DNA of 64,000 nucleotides, taken from Hyaloperonospora brassicae (lineage: Eukaryota; Oomycota; Peronosporomycetes; Peronosporales; Peronosporaceae). The translations under genes were made by a program, and so were the position numbers. Shown here one piece after another: positions 1-10,821 of the stretch; the stretch's first letter is position 1; each line of letters starts with the position of its first letter. A model generated the notes under the pieces. It searched no databases. It was not told the DNA's origin and saw only the letters and a list, made by a program, of their open reading frames with translations. The DNA lies in assembly GCA_947650285.1 (NCBI GenBank), contig CANTFL010001287.1, positions 372,001 through 436,000 on the forward strand, in the 5' to 3' direction.

Positions 1-225
1 TCAAGTTGTTTCTTCAGCAACGCAGTCTCGCGTCGAGCGCCTCTAGACCGTCGCGCACATGACGCCTCTAGCGTTAGTTCTCAATCCTGATAAACGCGGA
101 ATATGATCGGTCCTTCTCTTGATCGGCACGGAGACGTCGTACGGTCGTCAGCAAGTCGTGCCGACGATTGTACTCGTGCTCCGCGTCTTCTCTCAATTGG
201 GTCAGGTAACGTTCATAGTTACCCA

Positions 226-501
226 AAGTATTTTGCAGGCCCGGCAGCTAAGCCGGACCTTATCTTTCCACTACCGCCGGATCCAGTGGTGAATTCTCAC
301 GGTGGTCGACGCTTTCACGTGGGGCGTATCTCAAACCGCCGCGTGAAGAACGGGGAGCTGACAAGTTACCTTGTCCGCTGGCGTGGGTACCCACCATCGT
401 ATGACAACTGGTAGCCTCGATCCCAGCTGATGGCTGATGTTGAGGGTCTCGTCCAGCAGTACGACGAGACTCATCCGATTGGTATGAGGTCCCATCGGTA
501 A
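226..501 (+). pseudogene. Chromodomain of Gypsy-A pol (broken)
   Basis: The translation gives a chromodomain core ([13 protein letters not shown], then [12 protein letters not shown]) followed by [14 protein letters not shown]. This matches the C-terminus of the Gypsy-B polyprotein almost position for position. A TAG at 412-414 interrupts the frame just after the NW of the domain, where Gypsy-B has NSWDPRS; the same frame then continues to a TAA at 499-501. Chromodomains at the end of integrase are known to bias insertion toward particular chromatin. Here the domain is only a relic. Confidence 0.7.
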
Positions 502-1103
502 ACACGTGCTATTATGGCTTTTAAACGTATTGCAAGTTTGCAATCGCGTCCCGGATCTCATTCGAGATGTGTGCCCTTCCCCAGGGCGAACTTAGGAAAT
601 ACACGTACCTATGTGCACGTTGCGAGTTGTCAACACAACTCGCTCAAATATCACTCCAAGTGAGGCAAGAAATGCCTGGCTTGCTCGACAAACGATGCTA
701 CCGGAATCTTGCACCGGTTGGTGTTTTCTTTTCAAACTCGATGCTTACTGCTTAAAGATTTATTAGCCATCCTTCTCGACCATAATTCTTGACATTTTGG
801 AAGAACGCGTTCCACGACGCCAAAAGCTAGGGTTTGTCACGCTTTTGGTTACCGTTGTACCATCGATGCCTGAATAAAGCATTGAGATAGAATTCTTCTT
901 GAGCTCAAAAGTTCTTCGCGCTGGAACTCAAGCCAAGAATCTTTCTCGCATCGAATAAAGGAATTCGATGGTGTTGACTTGTACCGTTAGACAAGCTACT
1001 GATGATCTGTTCAGGCATAAGACACGGCTTCAACTCATCACGCTTCGAAGTGGTACCTTTGCAGGTACCACGGTTTTCAGTATGGAGAGGGCTCGCGCCA
1101 TCG

Positions 1104-1473
1104 TCAACACGCTCGCGCGAAGTCGCACGAGTTGACTAGCGATGACTTATCATACTCATCAACGTATTCACCATCACTGCCGAACAGACTGTTACGCATG
1201 TCGCGAGTCCGTACGTTCGGTTGGTCTCTTGATGAACGAGGAACCGCAGGTGAGCGCGATCCCTCAAAAAAGCTTTCCCGAGTCAGAAACATCTGATTTG
1301 CCAAAGTAGCTGAACCCTAGCTCGGGGTCACTGTGTGAATGAGGTGTGATACCACATGCGCCTGTATAAACACTTGCTGCAGGCAGAGAACGAGCAGCTG
1401 ACGACGAATCGCCCGCCGCAGAGGCTGGCGCAGTAGCAGACTGCGACGTCTTTGAGTCACCCCGCATAGACAC
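1104..1473 (-). pseudogene. Relic of the Gypsy antisense ORF in Gypsy-A
   Basis: On the strand opposite to Gypsy-A transcription there is a broken frame. It begins MSMRGDS and contains SDVSDSG, later RTRDMRNSLFGSD. Gypsy-B encodes the same landmarks at 3741-4190 in the same relative position. The two A fragments (1264-1473 and 1104-1304) are in different frames, so at least one indel separates them. A third antisense fragment at 260-505 matches the downstream part of the Gypsy-B frame (FTDG, then ESVDHRE). Its function is unknown; its value is as evidence that the antisense frame once coded for protein. Confidence 0.5.
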
Positions 1474-1590
1474 GTTAACTGTGCGAGGTTAAAGTCAGAA
1501 TAAATGGGTCTGACCAACAGGTGCTCCCCGTCCCGTTGGCATCCAACGGGTGGCCACAAAGTTTTGATAGTCAATCGGTGACTATCAGTT

Positions 1591-1601
1591 AAGGGGGGTG
1601 A
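1591..1601 (+). other. Polypurine tract of Gypsy-A
   Basis: AAGGGGGGTGA lies directly before the LTR terminal TG at 1602, the position expected for plus-strand priming. Gypsy-B has a similar purine-rich sequence at the same place. Confidence 0.55.
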
Positions 1602-2043
1602 TGTAACGGGGTAGTCCGTTACATGATATTGACATTCAGGATAAAATGACAATAAAGAATATTACGTTGAGTAATATTTTAACATTATCACAAAGCATGA
1701 TGATATTGTTGAAGATGACCGAAGGGTCTACTCATTAGTTGATATCGTTATAATATCAACCCACCAATTGCTGCTAAACGCGAGCAATGAGTGGTTAGCA
1801 GACGTTATCATACGTTTGGTTATATTAGCATAATTAAGTCAGTACAAACAGAGACCTAAGAGTTATAGGACTTAGTTGTATTAAATAACAGTTTTACTTT
1901 TACCACGACTAGAGCCTTTGTCTTAGTCGTTCTATCTTCCTCTGTGTATTTCTATATTTAACAGGGCACTGACTATCACTGCAGTCAGTGATAGTAAACT
2001 CCGCACGGGTTGACCAGTACGCAGTCATCGGTGCTCTGTTAAT
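1602..2043 (+). repeat. 3' LTR of Gypsy-A
   Basis: It starts TGTAACGGGG and, like the Gypsy-B LTR, opens with a hairpin (TGTAACGG ... CCGTTACA). Blocks of clear similarity to the Gypsy-B LTR follow, including GACAATAAAGAATAT, the GATATC-centred hairpin and CAGTT(C/T)TACTTTTACC. The right edge is inferred from the last inverted pair (AGGGCAC ... GTGCTCT), which in Gypsy-B closes the LTR. The terminal CA is not preserved, so the end is approximate by a few bases. Confidence 0.55.
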
Positions 2044-2182
2044 CTCTGCGGCTCTTCACCAGACCCCGATCCAGCTGTGGGGTCACCTCAATGCGATAAC
2101 GGAGTATCGTGTCTGGGTCTAATATCGTCTGGTACTTCAGCAGCTAAATTTATTCTTCTCGGGTCGGGATCTCAACAACAGC

Positions 2183-2251
2183 TGTAGGCGGTTGTCCATC
2201 TGTGGCGGTCACAAGGAGACGCTCGAGCATATTTTTGGACGTGTCTGGTAA
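2183..2251 (+). pseudogene. Possible non-LTR retrotransposon zinc-binding tail relic
   Basis: A short frame reads CRRLSICGGHKETLEHIFG before a stop. The Cys, GGHKETLEHIF pattern resembles the C-terminal zinc-binding motif that follows the reverse transcriptase in many LINE-like elements. Only about 20 residues are readable and no reverse transcriptase remains beside it, so this is a weak call. Confidence 0.3.
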
Positions 2252-3214
2252 GCCAGGGCTGCTGGCAGGCAGTCCTGACCTCGTGGCTTGGGTCCTGCGT
2301 ACGGCCGGATAACGTGAGCCGTTTTGTAGGGCACTGCATGGCACGACATCCACCGCCATTATCACGGGCAATGTTGCAGCGGCTGCAAAGTGCCTTTGGT
2401 GATACGACGGAGGCGTAAATTGTCCAGTGGAAGCGCATCTTGTGGATCATGTGCTCCGTCTGTATCTCGACTATGTATATACAACGCAATAGGGTCGTTC
2501 ACGAGCAGCAACAACTTTCACTCTAGGGGAGTGTTCGCAAATTTGCGCTAATGGTTTTCGGCAATAACGAGCGTAATCGGCCCGAGAGCGCCGAGAGCTA
2601 CGTTCCTGGGTGCAAGGCATCCGTCTATGGCAGTGCATCAAGACACTCGACGCTAGCACTGCGCCTTCCAGAGCATCACATTCTTTGGTGAGCCACGTAC
2701 AACCACGGGACCATTCGACACCGGCGTTGCTAATCTGGCTTAGGGCATTCCAGAGGTCTTGTACACATTAATATCGTGTAATCGACTGTGTTCCTCTCTC
2801 GTTTTTCAATAGAGCTTTGCAGAAAGGTTTCTGGCTGGATACAAAGACACACATCCTGTCCGGCGCAAACGGAGTTCGAAATGCTCGCGGCAGCTGCAGA
2901 TGTTTCGTCCACGCCCGATCAGTAGCAGGCGTTTGCGCGGTGATGACGCTGCCTTGCCCGCAAAGCTGTACCACGACGACGAATTGATGGAATCCGGTGT
3001 GAACTCAGGCGGAACTGCTGCCGGGCAGCTGCGAATGTCCCGACTACGCTATAGCTGTGACGAGTGCGTTGTTCGATCGGAAAAAGAGCCGCTGTTGAAG
3101 CAAAGCATCTTCAATGACCTCCTGCCGCTACAAAAAAGGCGCGAGCTAAGTTGTGGGCTGCTCGCCCGCCATCATTAACATATATTTGACAGTTTGGCAG
3201 CGCATGCGTGTATC
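2252..3214. other. Spacer between the two Gypsy copies, no gene seen
   Basis: This is the non-repetitive flank between the LTR of Gypsy-A and the target duplication of Gypsy-B. Short frames on both strands lack recognisable motifs or codon structure. I see no gene. Confidence 0.5.
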
Positions 3215-3219
3215 GTATT
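3215..3219. repeat. Left target-site duplication of Gypsy-B (GTATT)
   Basis: GTATT immediately precedes the LTR terminal TG at 3220 and is repeated exactly at 11213-11217. A 5-bp duplication is normal for Gypsy integrases. Confidence 0.9.
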
Positions 3220-3610
3220 TGTAACGGGGCACACCCTTGCGTAACTTAACGCAAGGGATTTGGGTGCCCCGACGGACGTACACGTGGCAAGCGAGGAAGC
3301 GTAGGTAGGGTAAAAGTAGAACTGTTATATTAATATAATTAAGTCTTTAAACTACTGTCTCGCTGTTTGACTTAACTTAACTATACTAATATAACTGCAT
3401 GTATGGTGACGTCTCGTCACCACTCATTGCGCGCGTCTTGCGACGATTGGTGGGTTGATATCATCACGATATCAACCAATGAACAGACCCTTTGGTCGAC
3501 CCTTCAATATCACCACTTTGGTGATATTGTTTAAAGAATATCCATCTTTATATTCTTTATTGTCACTTTCCTTAAAGTGACAATTCCATGTAACGGGCTG
3601 CCCCGTTACA
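3220..3610 (-). repeat. 3' LTR of Gypsy-B
   Basis: A 391-bp direct repeat of 10822-11212. Nearly the whole LTR folds into short perfect stems, for example AATATCACCA/TGGTGATATT at 3506-3528, GGTTGATATC/GATATCAACC and GTCACTTT/AAAGTGAC, plus TGTAACGGG/CCCGTTACA at the terminus. Because the antisense frame starts at 3741 on the + strand, this LTR also lies just upstream of it and could supply its promoter (inference). Confidence 0.95.
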
Positions 3611-3622
3611 TCACCCCCGCTT
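3611..3622 (-). other. Polypurine tract of Gypsy-B
   Basis: On the element strand AAGCGGGGGTGA abuts the 3' LTR. The corresponding tract in Gypsy-A is AAGGGGGGTGA. Confidence 0.5.
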
Positions 3623-3740
3623 AAATGATAGTCACCGTGTGACTATCGAAATATGGAGGCCACCCGTTGGCCACCATTGGGACAGGGAGCACTTGTTTGG
3701 TCCGTTCCATTCACTTTCCGCTTGACCTCGCATAGTTAAC

Positions 3741-5348
3741 ATGTCTATGCGAGGTGACTCAAGACCCACACAGCCTGGTGCTGTGCAAGCCTCTGCGGCA
3801 GACTCTTCGTCGTCTGCCGCCCCTTCTTCGCCTGCAGCAACAGGTGCTGCAGGTGCACGCGGTATCACGCCGCGTGCGCACGATGACCCTGATGTGGAGG
3901 TCATCTACTCTGGCGAGTCAGACGTGTCTGACTCGGGCAATGCTCCAGAGGCGTCTCGCTCACCGGCGACGCCTCAGTATTCGCCAAGACCACTGCCTAA
4001 CGAACGGACGCGTGATTTGCATCACAGTCTGTTCGGCAGTGATGATGATGATGATCAGGGTGGTGAGTTCTATTCTTCACCACCGCCGGCTCGTGCGTCT
4101 TCGCACGAGCGTGATGACGATGGCGCGAGCCGTCGTCAATCTGGGAGCCGTGGTACCGACAAGGGTACCACTGTGAAGCGTGATGAGTAGAAGCCGTGGC
4201 GTTTGCCCAAACAACTCATCAATAGCCTGTCTCACGAGACAGGCCAACACCATCGAATACCCTTATTCGATGCGACCGAGCTTCACGGCTTGAGTTCCAG
4301 CGCGAAGAACTTTCGCGCTGAAGAGGATTTTTATCTCTATGTCTTTCTTAGACATCGATGGCACAACAGCAACCAAAAGCGTGACAAAGCACCGCTTTTG
4401 GCTGCGTGGAACGCGTTCGTCCAAAACGTCAAGAATTTTGGACGAGAAGGGTGGCTCAAGAAACTTGAGGCAACACGCCTCAGGTTCGAACGGCGAACAC
4501 CAACCGGTGCTAGGTACCGGTTGCATTGTTTATCGAGTGAGGCAGGCATTCAATGACTCACTTAGGGTGATCCTTGTGCGAGCTGTGTCGACAAATCGCA
4601 ACGTGCACATTGGAACGTGTATTCCCTAAATTCGCCCTGGGGAAGGGCACACATCTCGGCTGAGATGCGTGACGCGATTGCAATCTTGCAATCCGTCTAC
4701 AAGCGCCTAGGGCGCGTGTTTACCGATGGGCCACAGGACTCATCGGATGGGTCTCGTCATACTGGCGGACGAGACCTTCAACATCCATCAACAGCTGAGA
4801 GCGGGGGTCCCAGCTGTTCCAAGAGGGTGGATACCCCCGCCACTGGACGAGGTAGCTCGTCCTTGATCCTGAATCGTCACGTTGATTCAAGATACGCTCA
4901 ACTAGAAAGCGTTGATCACCGTGAGCATCCACCAAAGGATGTGGTGGAGGAGGAAAGACCTCCTTCAGATGATTCGGCTCACCATCTCCACCCTTACGAG
5001 ATGGATCGCGCAATCGATGAATTGCGCGATGACTTGAAGCACGAGCGCGACCGGCGCTACGCTTTGACTGATACCGTGCGGAAGAACCGCAAGGATCACG
5101 AGGCTGATCGGGCAAGGGATCGCGCCGATTATGCCACAGAGCAGCTTCAGGTCGAGCGGGATGTCCGCTCCCTATTCGGCGAGCTGGCGACAGCTCGCGG
5201 GGAGATATCTCGGTTGAGTTCCGAGGTATATTATCTGCGCGACCAGACGGATCGTCTGGAGCGCGAACGCAAGAACTTGATGGATGTTCTTGAACGTGGG
5301 GGATATCTTCATCGGAAGAAGAAGGCTCGTACTGACAGTACGGCCTGA
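3741..5348 (+). pseudogene. Antisense accessory ORF of Gypsy-B, interrupted by stops
   Basis: One reading frame on the strand opposite to gag-pol runs from ATG 3741 to 5348 and is broken only by stops at 4188-4190, 4554-4556 and 4563-4565. The first part (149 residues) is acidic and Ser-rich and starts MSMRGDS with SDVSDSG and a run of Asp near residue 100. The middle part is basic and Trp-containing. The last part (4617-5348) ends in a charged region of about 110 residues with heptad-like Leu spacing (ERDRRYALTD, SRLSSEVYYLRDQ), probably a coiled coil, then a basic KKK tail. The last part overlaps the pol chromodomain on the other strand. Fragments of the same protein survive in Gypsy-A, supporting past coding. 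I do not recognise the family. The stops may be mutations of this copy. Confidence 0.5.
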
Positions 5349-5958
5349 GCCTCCCCACGTAAAACGTAGGATGCGTGCGCATCCTACGTGGCAATTCGAG
5401 TGTGTATGCATTGCCCTTGCGATGCAACACTTGAAATGGCCCAATGTACTTCGGTAGTAGTTTACTACTGCCGACACTAGTGACTGTATGTCCAGGTAAG
5501 TTTACCGTAGACAGTAGTACTAGGTCGATAATTTTAAATGAAAGAACATTTACTCTTCCATTCTTGTCTGCGTTCCGTTTCTGACGGTCCACTGCATTTG
5601 CGATGGAGTCCTGAACGAAACGGACTACCGCCTCTCGAGTCAGCAGGAAGTTCTCTGCTGACTCTTTGTTTTGTCTTTCAGTGCGCTTCGTGCGCACTGC
5701 TAAGAGATTGTTCTCTTCTTCAGCGAGGTTGTCTTCTTCCTCGCTGGCATAATCGTTGACGATGCTGAATATACCAGCATCGTCATCATCATCCGAGTCA
5801 ATAATAGCGTCATCGCTATTATTGAGGCGATCTTCTTCATCTATGTCGACTTGATCGACATCGGCATCATACGTGACGACGTTAGCGTCGACACGTGATG
5901 AGCAAGAGCCAAAACGGTTTTTGCTCGAGCGAGCCCCCCCCTTATCCAAGAGCCACAC
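4720..5958 (-). pseudogene. Gypsy-B pol, integrase C-terminus and chromodomain
   Basis: This open segment of 412 codons continues the integrase in a new frame. It starts with an acidic insert, then the integrase C-terminal barrel region (LLPKYIGPFQVLHRKGNAYT, then THPTFYVGRLRPY). A low-complexity linker follows, then a chromodomain ([22 protein letters not shown]) and the tail [14 protein letters not shown]. It overlaps the previous pol segment at 5841-5958. The switch of frame falls at or near a run of G on the coding strand (about 5934-5941), so a homopolymer indel, real or a sequencing error, is likely. The chromodomain-coding part is also read on the opposite strand by the antisense ORF. 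Confidence 0.8.
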
Positions 5959-7169
5959 TCTATAAGGGTGGGCACACGTGAATGGCGTAGGCCATTCACG
6001 TAAAACGGTGTGTGCTGTGTGGAAGCATGCACCGAATTATTGATGGCGAATTCCACCATGGGTAGGAATTCGCTCCAACTCGGAAACGAGTGGACATATC
6101 CTCGAAGGATCTCTTCGAGGACACGATTCGCACGTTCCGTCTGACCATCTGTTTCTGGATGGTCAGAAGTGGACATCTTCAATCGTGTTCCGAGAGTACG
6201 GAACACGGTTTGCCAAAATGCCGCCGTGAACCGAGGGTCACGGTCGGATACGAGTTCACGGGGTAACCCGTGGAGTCTAAAGACCGTGTCGAGAAAGACA
6301 CGAGCACAACCTTGAGCCTTGGTAGACTCAGGGACAGCAGCAAGATGGACCATCTTGCTGAATCGGTCAACAAAAACAAGAATACCATTATTCTTGTGAG
6401 CGTCTTCGGGAAAATCGAAGACGAAGTCCATTGAAACGGACTGCCAGCACTCTGTCGGAACAGGCAGAGGCTGCAATGGCGCACGGGATGAAGGACTAGG
6501 CTTCACCCGTTGACAAACTTCGCAAGCACGTATGTACTTGCGAACAAACTGATACTGGCGTGGCCAGTAAAAGTCAGGACTTACCGTGAGGTGAGTCTTT
6601 TCTCTACCACGATGGTCGCCTGTTGGGGCATCGTGACACTCATACATGATGCGTAAACGCAAATCATGATGAGCGGGTACGACGACACGAGACGTGTCGT
6701 CGGCAACAGCTGTATAGTACAGCAATCCGTTGCGTGTACTATACCGATCCGACGAGGATCGGTACAAAGCCGGTAAATCCCTCATGGATTTACTGGATGG
6801 ATTCACCAGATGATCCATCAATCGCAGAAGATCTTTATCTTCCGCGTATGCCTTTCGTACGTCGTCAAGTAAACTTGACGACGGGACACTGACTGAAAGT
6901 GTCGCAACAGTGGGCTTATCCTCACTGTTTGGTTGTGCGTCCGGCTCGAAATCGGGCCGGCGCGAAAGCGCATCAGCGACGACATTGATTCGTCCTGGTT
7001 TGTACTCCACGGAGAGGTTATACTTCGCGAAGAAATACAGCCACCTCGCCTTTCTTTGCAAGAGGTGTGGGCTGTTTACGGCCGTGCGTAATGGCGCATG
7101 GTCCGTATAGACGATGAACGGTCTATCTTCCAATAGATAGACCCGGAACTTAGACAGTGTATATTTCAT
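5841..7169 (-). pseudogene. Gypsy-B pol, RNase H end and integrase
   Basis: The segment starts inside RNase H (FIVYTDHAPLRT, then VADALSRRP). It then gives the integrase zinc-binding HHCC region (GDHRGREKTHLTV through CEVCQRVKPS) and the DDE core: Asp in SMDFVFDFPED, Asp in VSDRDPRFTAAFW and Glu in ETDGQTERANRVLEE. All catalytic residues are present. It is in a different frame from the reverse-transcriptase segment. The frameshift maps to the palindrome at 7170-7186, and a single missing base is the simplest explanation. Confidence 0.85.
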
Positions 7170-9562
7170 GGCAAGGATTCCTTGCCAAGCACTGGGTAAT
7201 TACGCTCAGCTGCTTGCAGCTGACGCGACTGATAACAGATGACGCGCTCCGCGCCATCTGCGTCGAACTGCATTAACGCACAGCCGATTGCGAAATCGCT
7301 GGCGTCACAGACCACATGAAATGGTCTGTCCTGATCTGCAATCGCCAAGATCGGCGATTGCATCAAGCTTTGCTTGATACCCTCAAAGGAACGCTGGCAC
7401 TCAGCGTTCCATGACCATTTGACATTTTTCTTGAGTGAACAAGTAAGATGCACAGTCATCTCGGCGCAGTTCCTTGAGTATTTGTGTAAGTACGCCGCTA
7501 ATCCGAGGAACTTCCATAGTCCATTGACATCGACTGGCACTGGCCAGTCGGTGATCGCCTTTATCTTTTCGGGATCAGGGCGTACGCCGTGTTTACCCAC
7601 GATGTACCCAAGAAGTGGTATTTTGCTGGCGGCCGCGAATATACACTTATTGAGGTTGGCGTACAACTTATGCATGCGCATAAGTTGAAGAACCTGACGA
7701 ACGTGAGTTCTGTGAACTTCAACGTCCGTCTTCCCGTCCATAGCCCGGCTATGGACGAACACATCGTCGAAGTAACTCGGTGCGAAGTCTCGCACCGGTC
7801 TCAACAGATTTGTTACACATCTGTTGAATGTTGCAGGGGCATTACTCAGCCCCTGTGGCATCACTAGCCACTCCCACAGCATCCCGCTGGGGGTACTCAC
7901 TGCCGTGAACGGGACGTCCCGTTCACGCATCAGGATCTGATATAATCCATCCATCAGATCCATGGACGAAAAGATGGTACTCTTTGACATACCATCTATG
8001 ATTACGTCCTTCCTCGGTATCGGCGTCTGAGCCGGCACCGTTGCAGCATTCAATTTGTTGAATGCGTGCACTATCCGCCACCCTCCTGTGGCCTTTCGCA
8101 CACAGAAGGTCAGAGAGCTGTGAGGGGATGTTGATTCCCTCACATGGCCCGCTGCTAAGCGATCGGCAAAGAACTTGTCGATCTCTAGTACTTGTTCACG
8201 AGGCAGTGGCCACTGCTTCATGACACAGTACTTCGAGCCCAATTTTAGATAAGTCTCGTGTCGAGTGCCTTTGTCCTTAGGCAACTCGCAAGGCACGGAT
8301 TCAGGTAATACATCTTTGAATTCGATCAAATCCTTATACAAAGGATTTTCCTGAAGTGACTCCCAGGATTGAGACGTGTATCGCTCAATCCGAGTCTTCT
8401 CATCGAGGACACTTTCGTCCATCGATGAGCTGCTGAGAACCCGTTCGGTCTCAGCAAATACTGTTGCCGACCGAATGTCGGTCACATACTCGTCCTCTGT
8501 GACGAGTATGCAGATATGCTTGACTTTGCCACTACGCAGATCACGCAAGAACCGTTTCGGTTCTAGCGTTGGCAACTGAGTTATCTCCGAAGGTAACTTC
8601 GGAGGCACAATCAGATCAAGCGTATAAGCACCTACGCTTGATCCGTCATTAACCAAGACGTTCAACGTCTCGGTTTCTTCCTGGGAGCTTGCTTCCACAG
8701 GTTGCTGAGGGCCTGATCCCTCAGCAAGTGACTCTTGAGGAATTTCTTCCTCAAGTACGTGGGGACTTATTCCCTCGACGTCTTCCGACTGTGGCTGTGC
8801 AACCACAGTCAGGCACCGATCCTCTACGGTCGACTCTCCAGTCGACCTAGGATTTTCATGTTGCCCCTTGGGGGCAACAGGTTTCTTTCTTCTAAGATGC
8901 TGCCCGCTAGGCATGCATTCATGTCCCGGTCCACTCGACTTATTCGAGTGGTGGACCTTCGGCGCAGCCTGTACTTCTGTACAGCCGCCGGGAGCTTGCT
9001 CCACAGTGTAGTGATCAACTACACTGTGATCTTGTGCAGTCGTGCTAACGACCGTACCGCAAGTGAGGCCATCGCACTCACTCGCAGAACATCCACACGC
9101 TTGTGGACGCTCCAAGATGTTCATCAGATGGCCATCTGATGAACAAGCAGCAGGCATCTTGACGGATCGATGCTGCCAGCTCACTCTTGGCTCGTATTTT
9201 CTGAGCCAAGGTGATCCCACGATGACATCAAATTTGTCATCCAGATCTAGTACGATGAAATCATCATCGTACTGCTCGCCCTCTAACGTGTAGTGGATTC
9301 CTACTACACGTTTCTCAACGGTTATCGATGCGCCTGTTGCAAGGCGCACCGTCATCCTTGTGAGGGGAATGTCGCGCTCAACGAACTTGAGCCTACGACC
9401 CTCTAGTGACTGGCGACGAACAAAGTTGTTCGAAGCCCCACAGTCTACTAGGGCACGAAGCGACAAGTCATTTGTCGCTTCCAACTTCAAGGTGATGAGC
9501 GAAACGTCATCACCAGGTGCAGAGACACACAATGACTGTGTATCTGGAGCAACTTTCGTCAA
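7166..9562 (-). pseudogene. Gypsy-B pol, aspartic protease and reverse transcriptase
   Basis: This frame of about 800 codons opens after the gag stop, in another frame, without an ATG at its start. Protease: ALVDCGASNNFV gives the active-site Asp in a DCGA variant of the usual DTGA/DSGA, with a flap region and IVGSPWLRKY. A long charged linker follows. Reverse transcriptase: FCVRKATGGWRIV, SSMDLMDGLYQI, MPQGLSNAPATFNR and the catalytic SYFDDVFVHS. The RNase H start FHVVCDASDFAIG follows before the frame is lost near 7170-7186. Apart from the frameshift this part is intact and could be functional in a complete copy. Confidence 0.88.
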
Positions 9563-9612
9563 GAGATTTGCAAATTCTCTTGAGGTTGCTGGATCAGTAG
9601 GGCGCTCCGCCC

Positions 9613-10767
9613 CTACTGACCCCGACCATTTTTTGATGGCCCGTCTCGCTGTTGCGGCTTCGCAACAGCGCTGGACCCACGCATATTGCCCTTTCTGGCG
9701 AATGGTCGTCCATTTCGCTCAGTACTGTTTGGTACTGGGCGTGGAGCACTACACTCGTATGCGTAGTGCCCTAACTTCTGACAGCGATTGCACCTCTGCA
9801 ATCGCTTGTTGTTTGAAGAGCGAGGTCTCTCGCTCTCAACATAGCAGAGGTCCATTGGTTCTGGACCTCCGATCTCTTGTCGTCTCGGTGGACGGTAAGA
9901 GTTTGAGCTAGCATGAGCCTGTCTCATGCTAAAGTCTTCCTGTTCCGCGGCTGATATCGCATCTTTCAGCGTATTCAGCTCAAGGCGGAACAGGTGGCTC
10001 CTGACGGGCCCTTCTGCGAGCCCTTGCATGAACACCGTAATCAACGTGTGTTCATGAACTGGGTTGGCAGTTATACTACTCGCAAGGAGTCGTATATGTT
10101 GTGCGTAAGCGTGCACATCACGCTTACCCTGCTTGAGTTTCAGGAGCTCTGAACGAGCCCTGAACTCAGCACGTGGCGGCTCAAACGTTTGTCTGAGCCG
10201 GGACTTGAAGTCATCTAGCGACCTAAACACGTTTGGGTCGCTACTCTCGAGTCCCAGGGACCAAGTTTTGGCACGCCCTGCCAAGTGGGTCTGAGCAAAT
10301 GTGAGTTTCATTTGCTCATCTTCGACGCGACGAGCCCTTAGGGCTCTGTCGAGTACGACAAATCATAGTAACAGGGAATCCTCCGGGACTCCACTGTACT
10401 TGGAAATGTCAACTTTCATGACTTCGGAACGACGCGCATGCGCCGTCCCGCCCACAGCAGCATGGAATTGCTGCTGTCTCAACAGCTCTGTCTGTCGAGC
10501 ACCGAGTTCTCTCAACTGCTTGGCCTGTTGAGAGCCTTGCTGGTGAAGCAAGGCTACTTTCTCCCTATCGGTGACAAGTTCATGTTGAATGAACTTGGCG
10601 ATAGCGGCATGTTGTTGGTCTCTGTTGATAGACTCCAACATGGCGCTAATGGCGAACTCGCCTACGGTAGAACTCATTCGTTCTACCGCACCCCATTCGA
10701 TGTCACTCAAATGGGTAAACCCTTCACGCGTGGCGTGAAAGGTATCTTCTTCATCCAACATGTTCAT
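9613..10767 (-). pseudogene. Gypsy-B gag with in-frame stop
   Basis: Gag starts at ATG 10767, 55 nt after the 5' LTR. One TGA at 10363-10365 interrupts the frame, which otherwise continues without shift to a stop at 9613-9615; a Trp-to-stop change is likely. The capsid-like region contains TFAQTHLAGRAKTWSL, FKSRLRQTF and HAYAQHIRLL, typical of the retrotransposon gag family. A zinc knuckle CNRCQKLGHYAYEC and a basic tail end the protein. The initiation codon lies inside a perfect 11-bp stem with a 2-nt loop (10752-10775). Confidence 0.85.
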
Positions 10768-10810
10768 GTTGGATGTTGTGGTCCTTGAAAGGACTACAAA
10801 GTGCTACAAA

Positions 10811-10819
10811 GTGCTACCA
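10811..10819 (-). other. Putative primer-binding site of Gypsy-B
   Basis: Two bases after the 5' LTR the element strand reads TGGTAGCAC, beginning with the TGG expected for pairing to a tRNA CCA end. The TGGTAGC part is similar to initiator-Met tRNA sites of other elements. The exact tRNA is not determined. Confidence 0.45.
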
Positions 10820-10821
10820 GG

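Larger units (their letters stand above)
1..2043 (+). mobile_element. Gypsy-A: decayed 3' part of an LTR retrotransposon
   Basis: This is the 3' end of a chromodomain-type Gypsy element running left to right and entering from outside the window. In order it holds the end of pol with a broken chromodomain, a 3' untranslated stretch carrying relics of an antisense frame, a purine tract at 1591-1601 and an LTR starting TGTAACGGGG at 1602. Every segment has a clearly diverged counterpart in Gypsy-B (3220-11212), read in the opposite orientation. No 5' LTR or gag is present. In-frame stops and shifts show that it is old and inactive. Confidence 0.75.
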
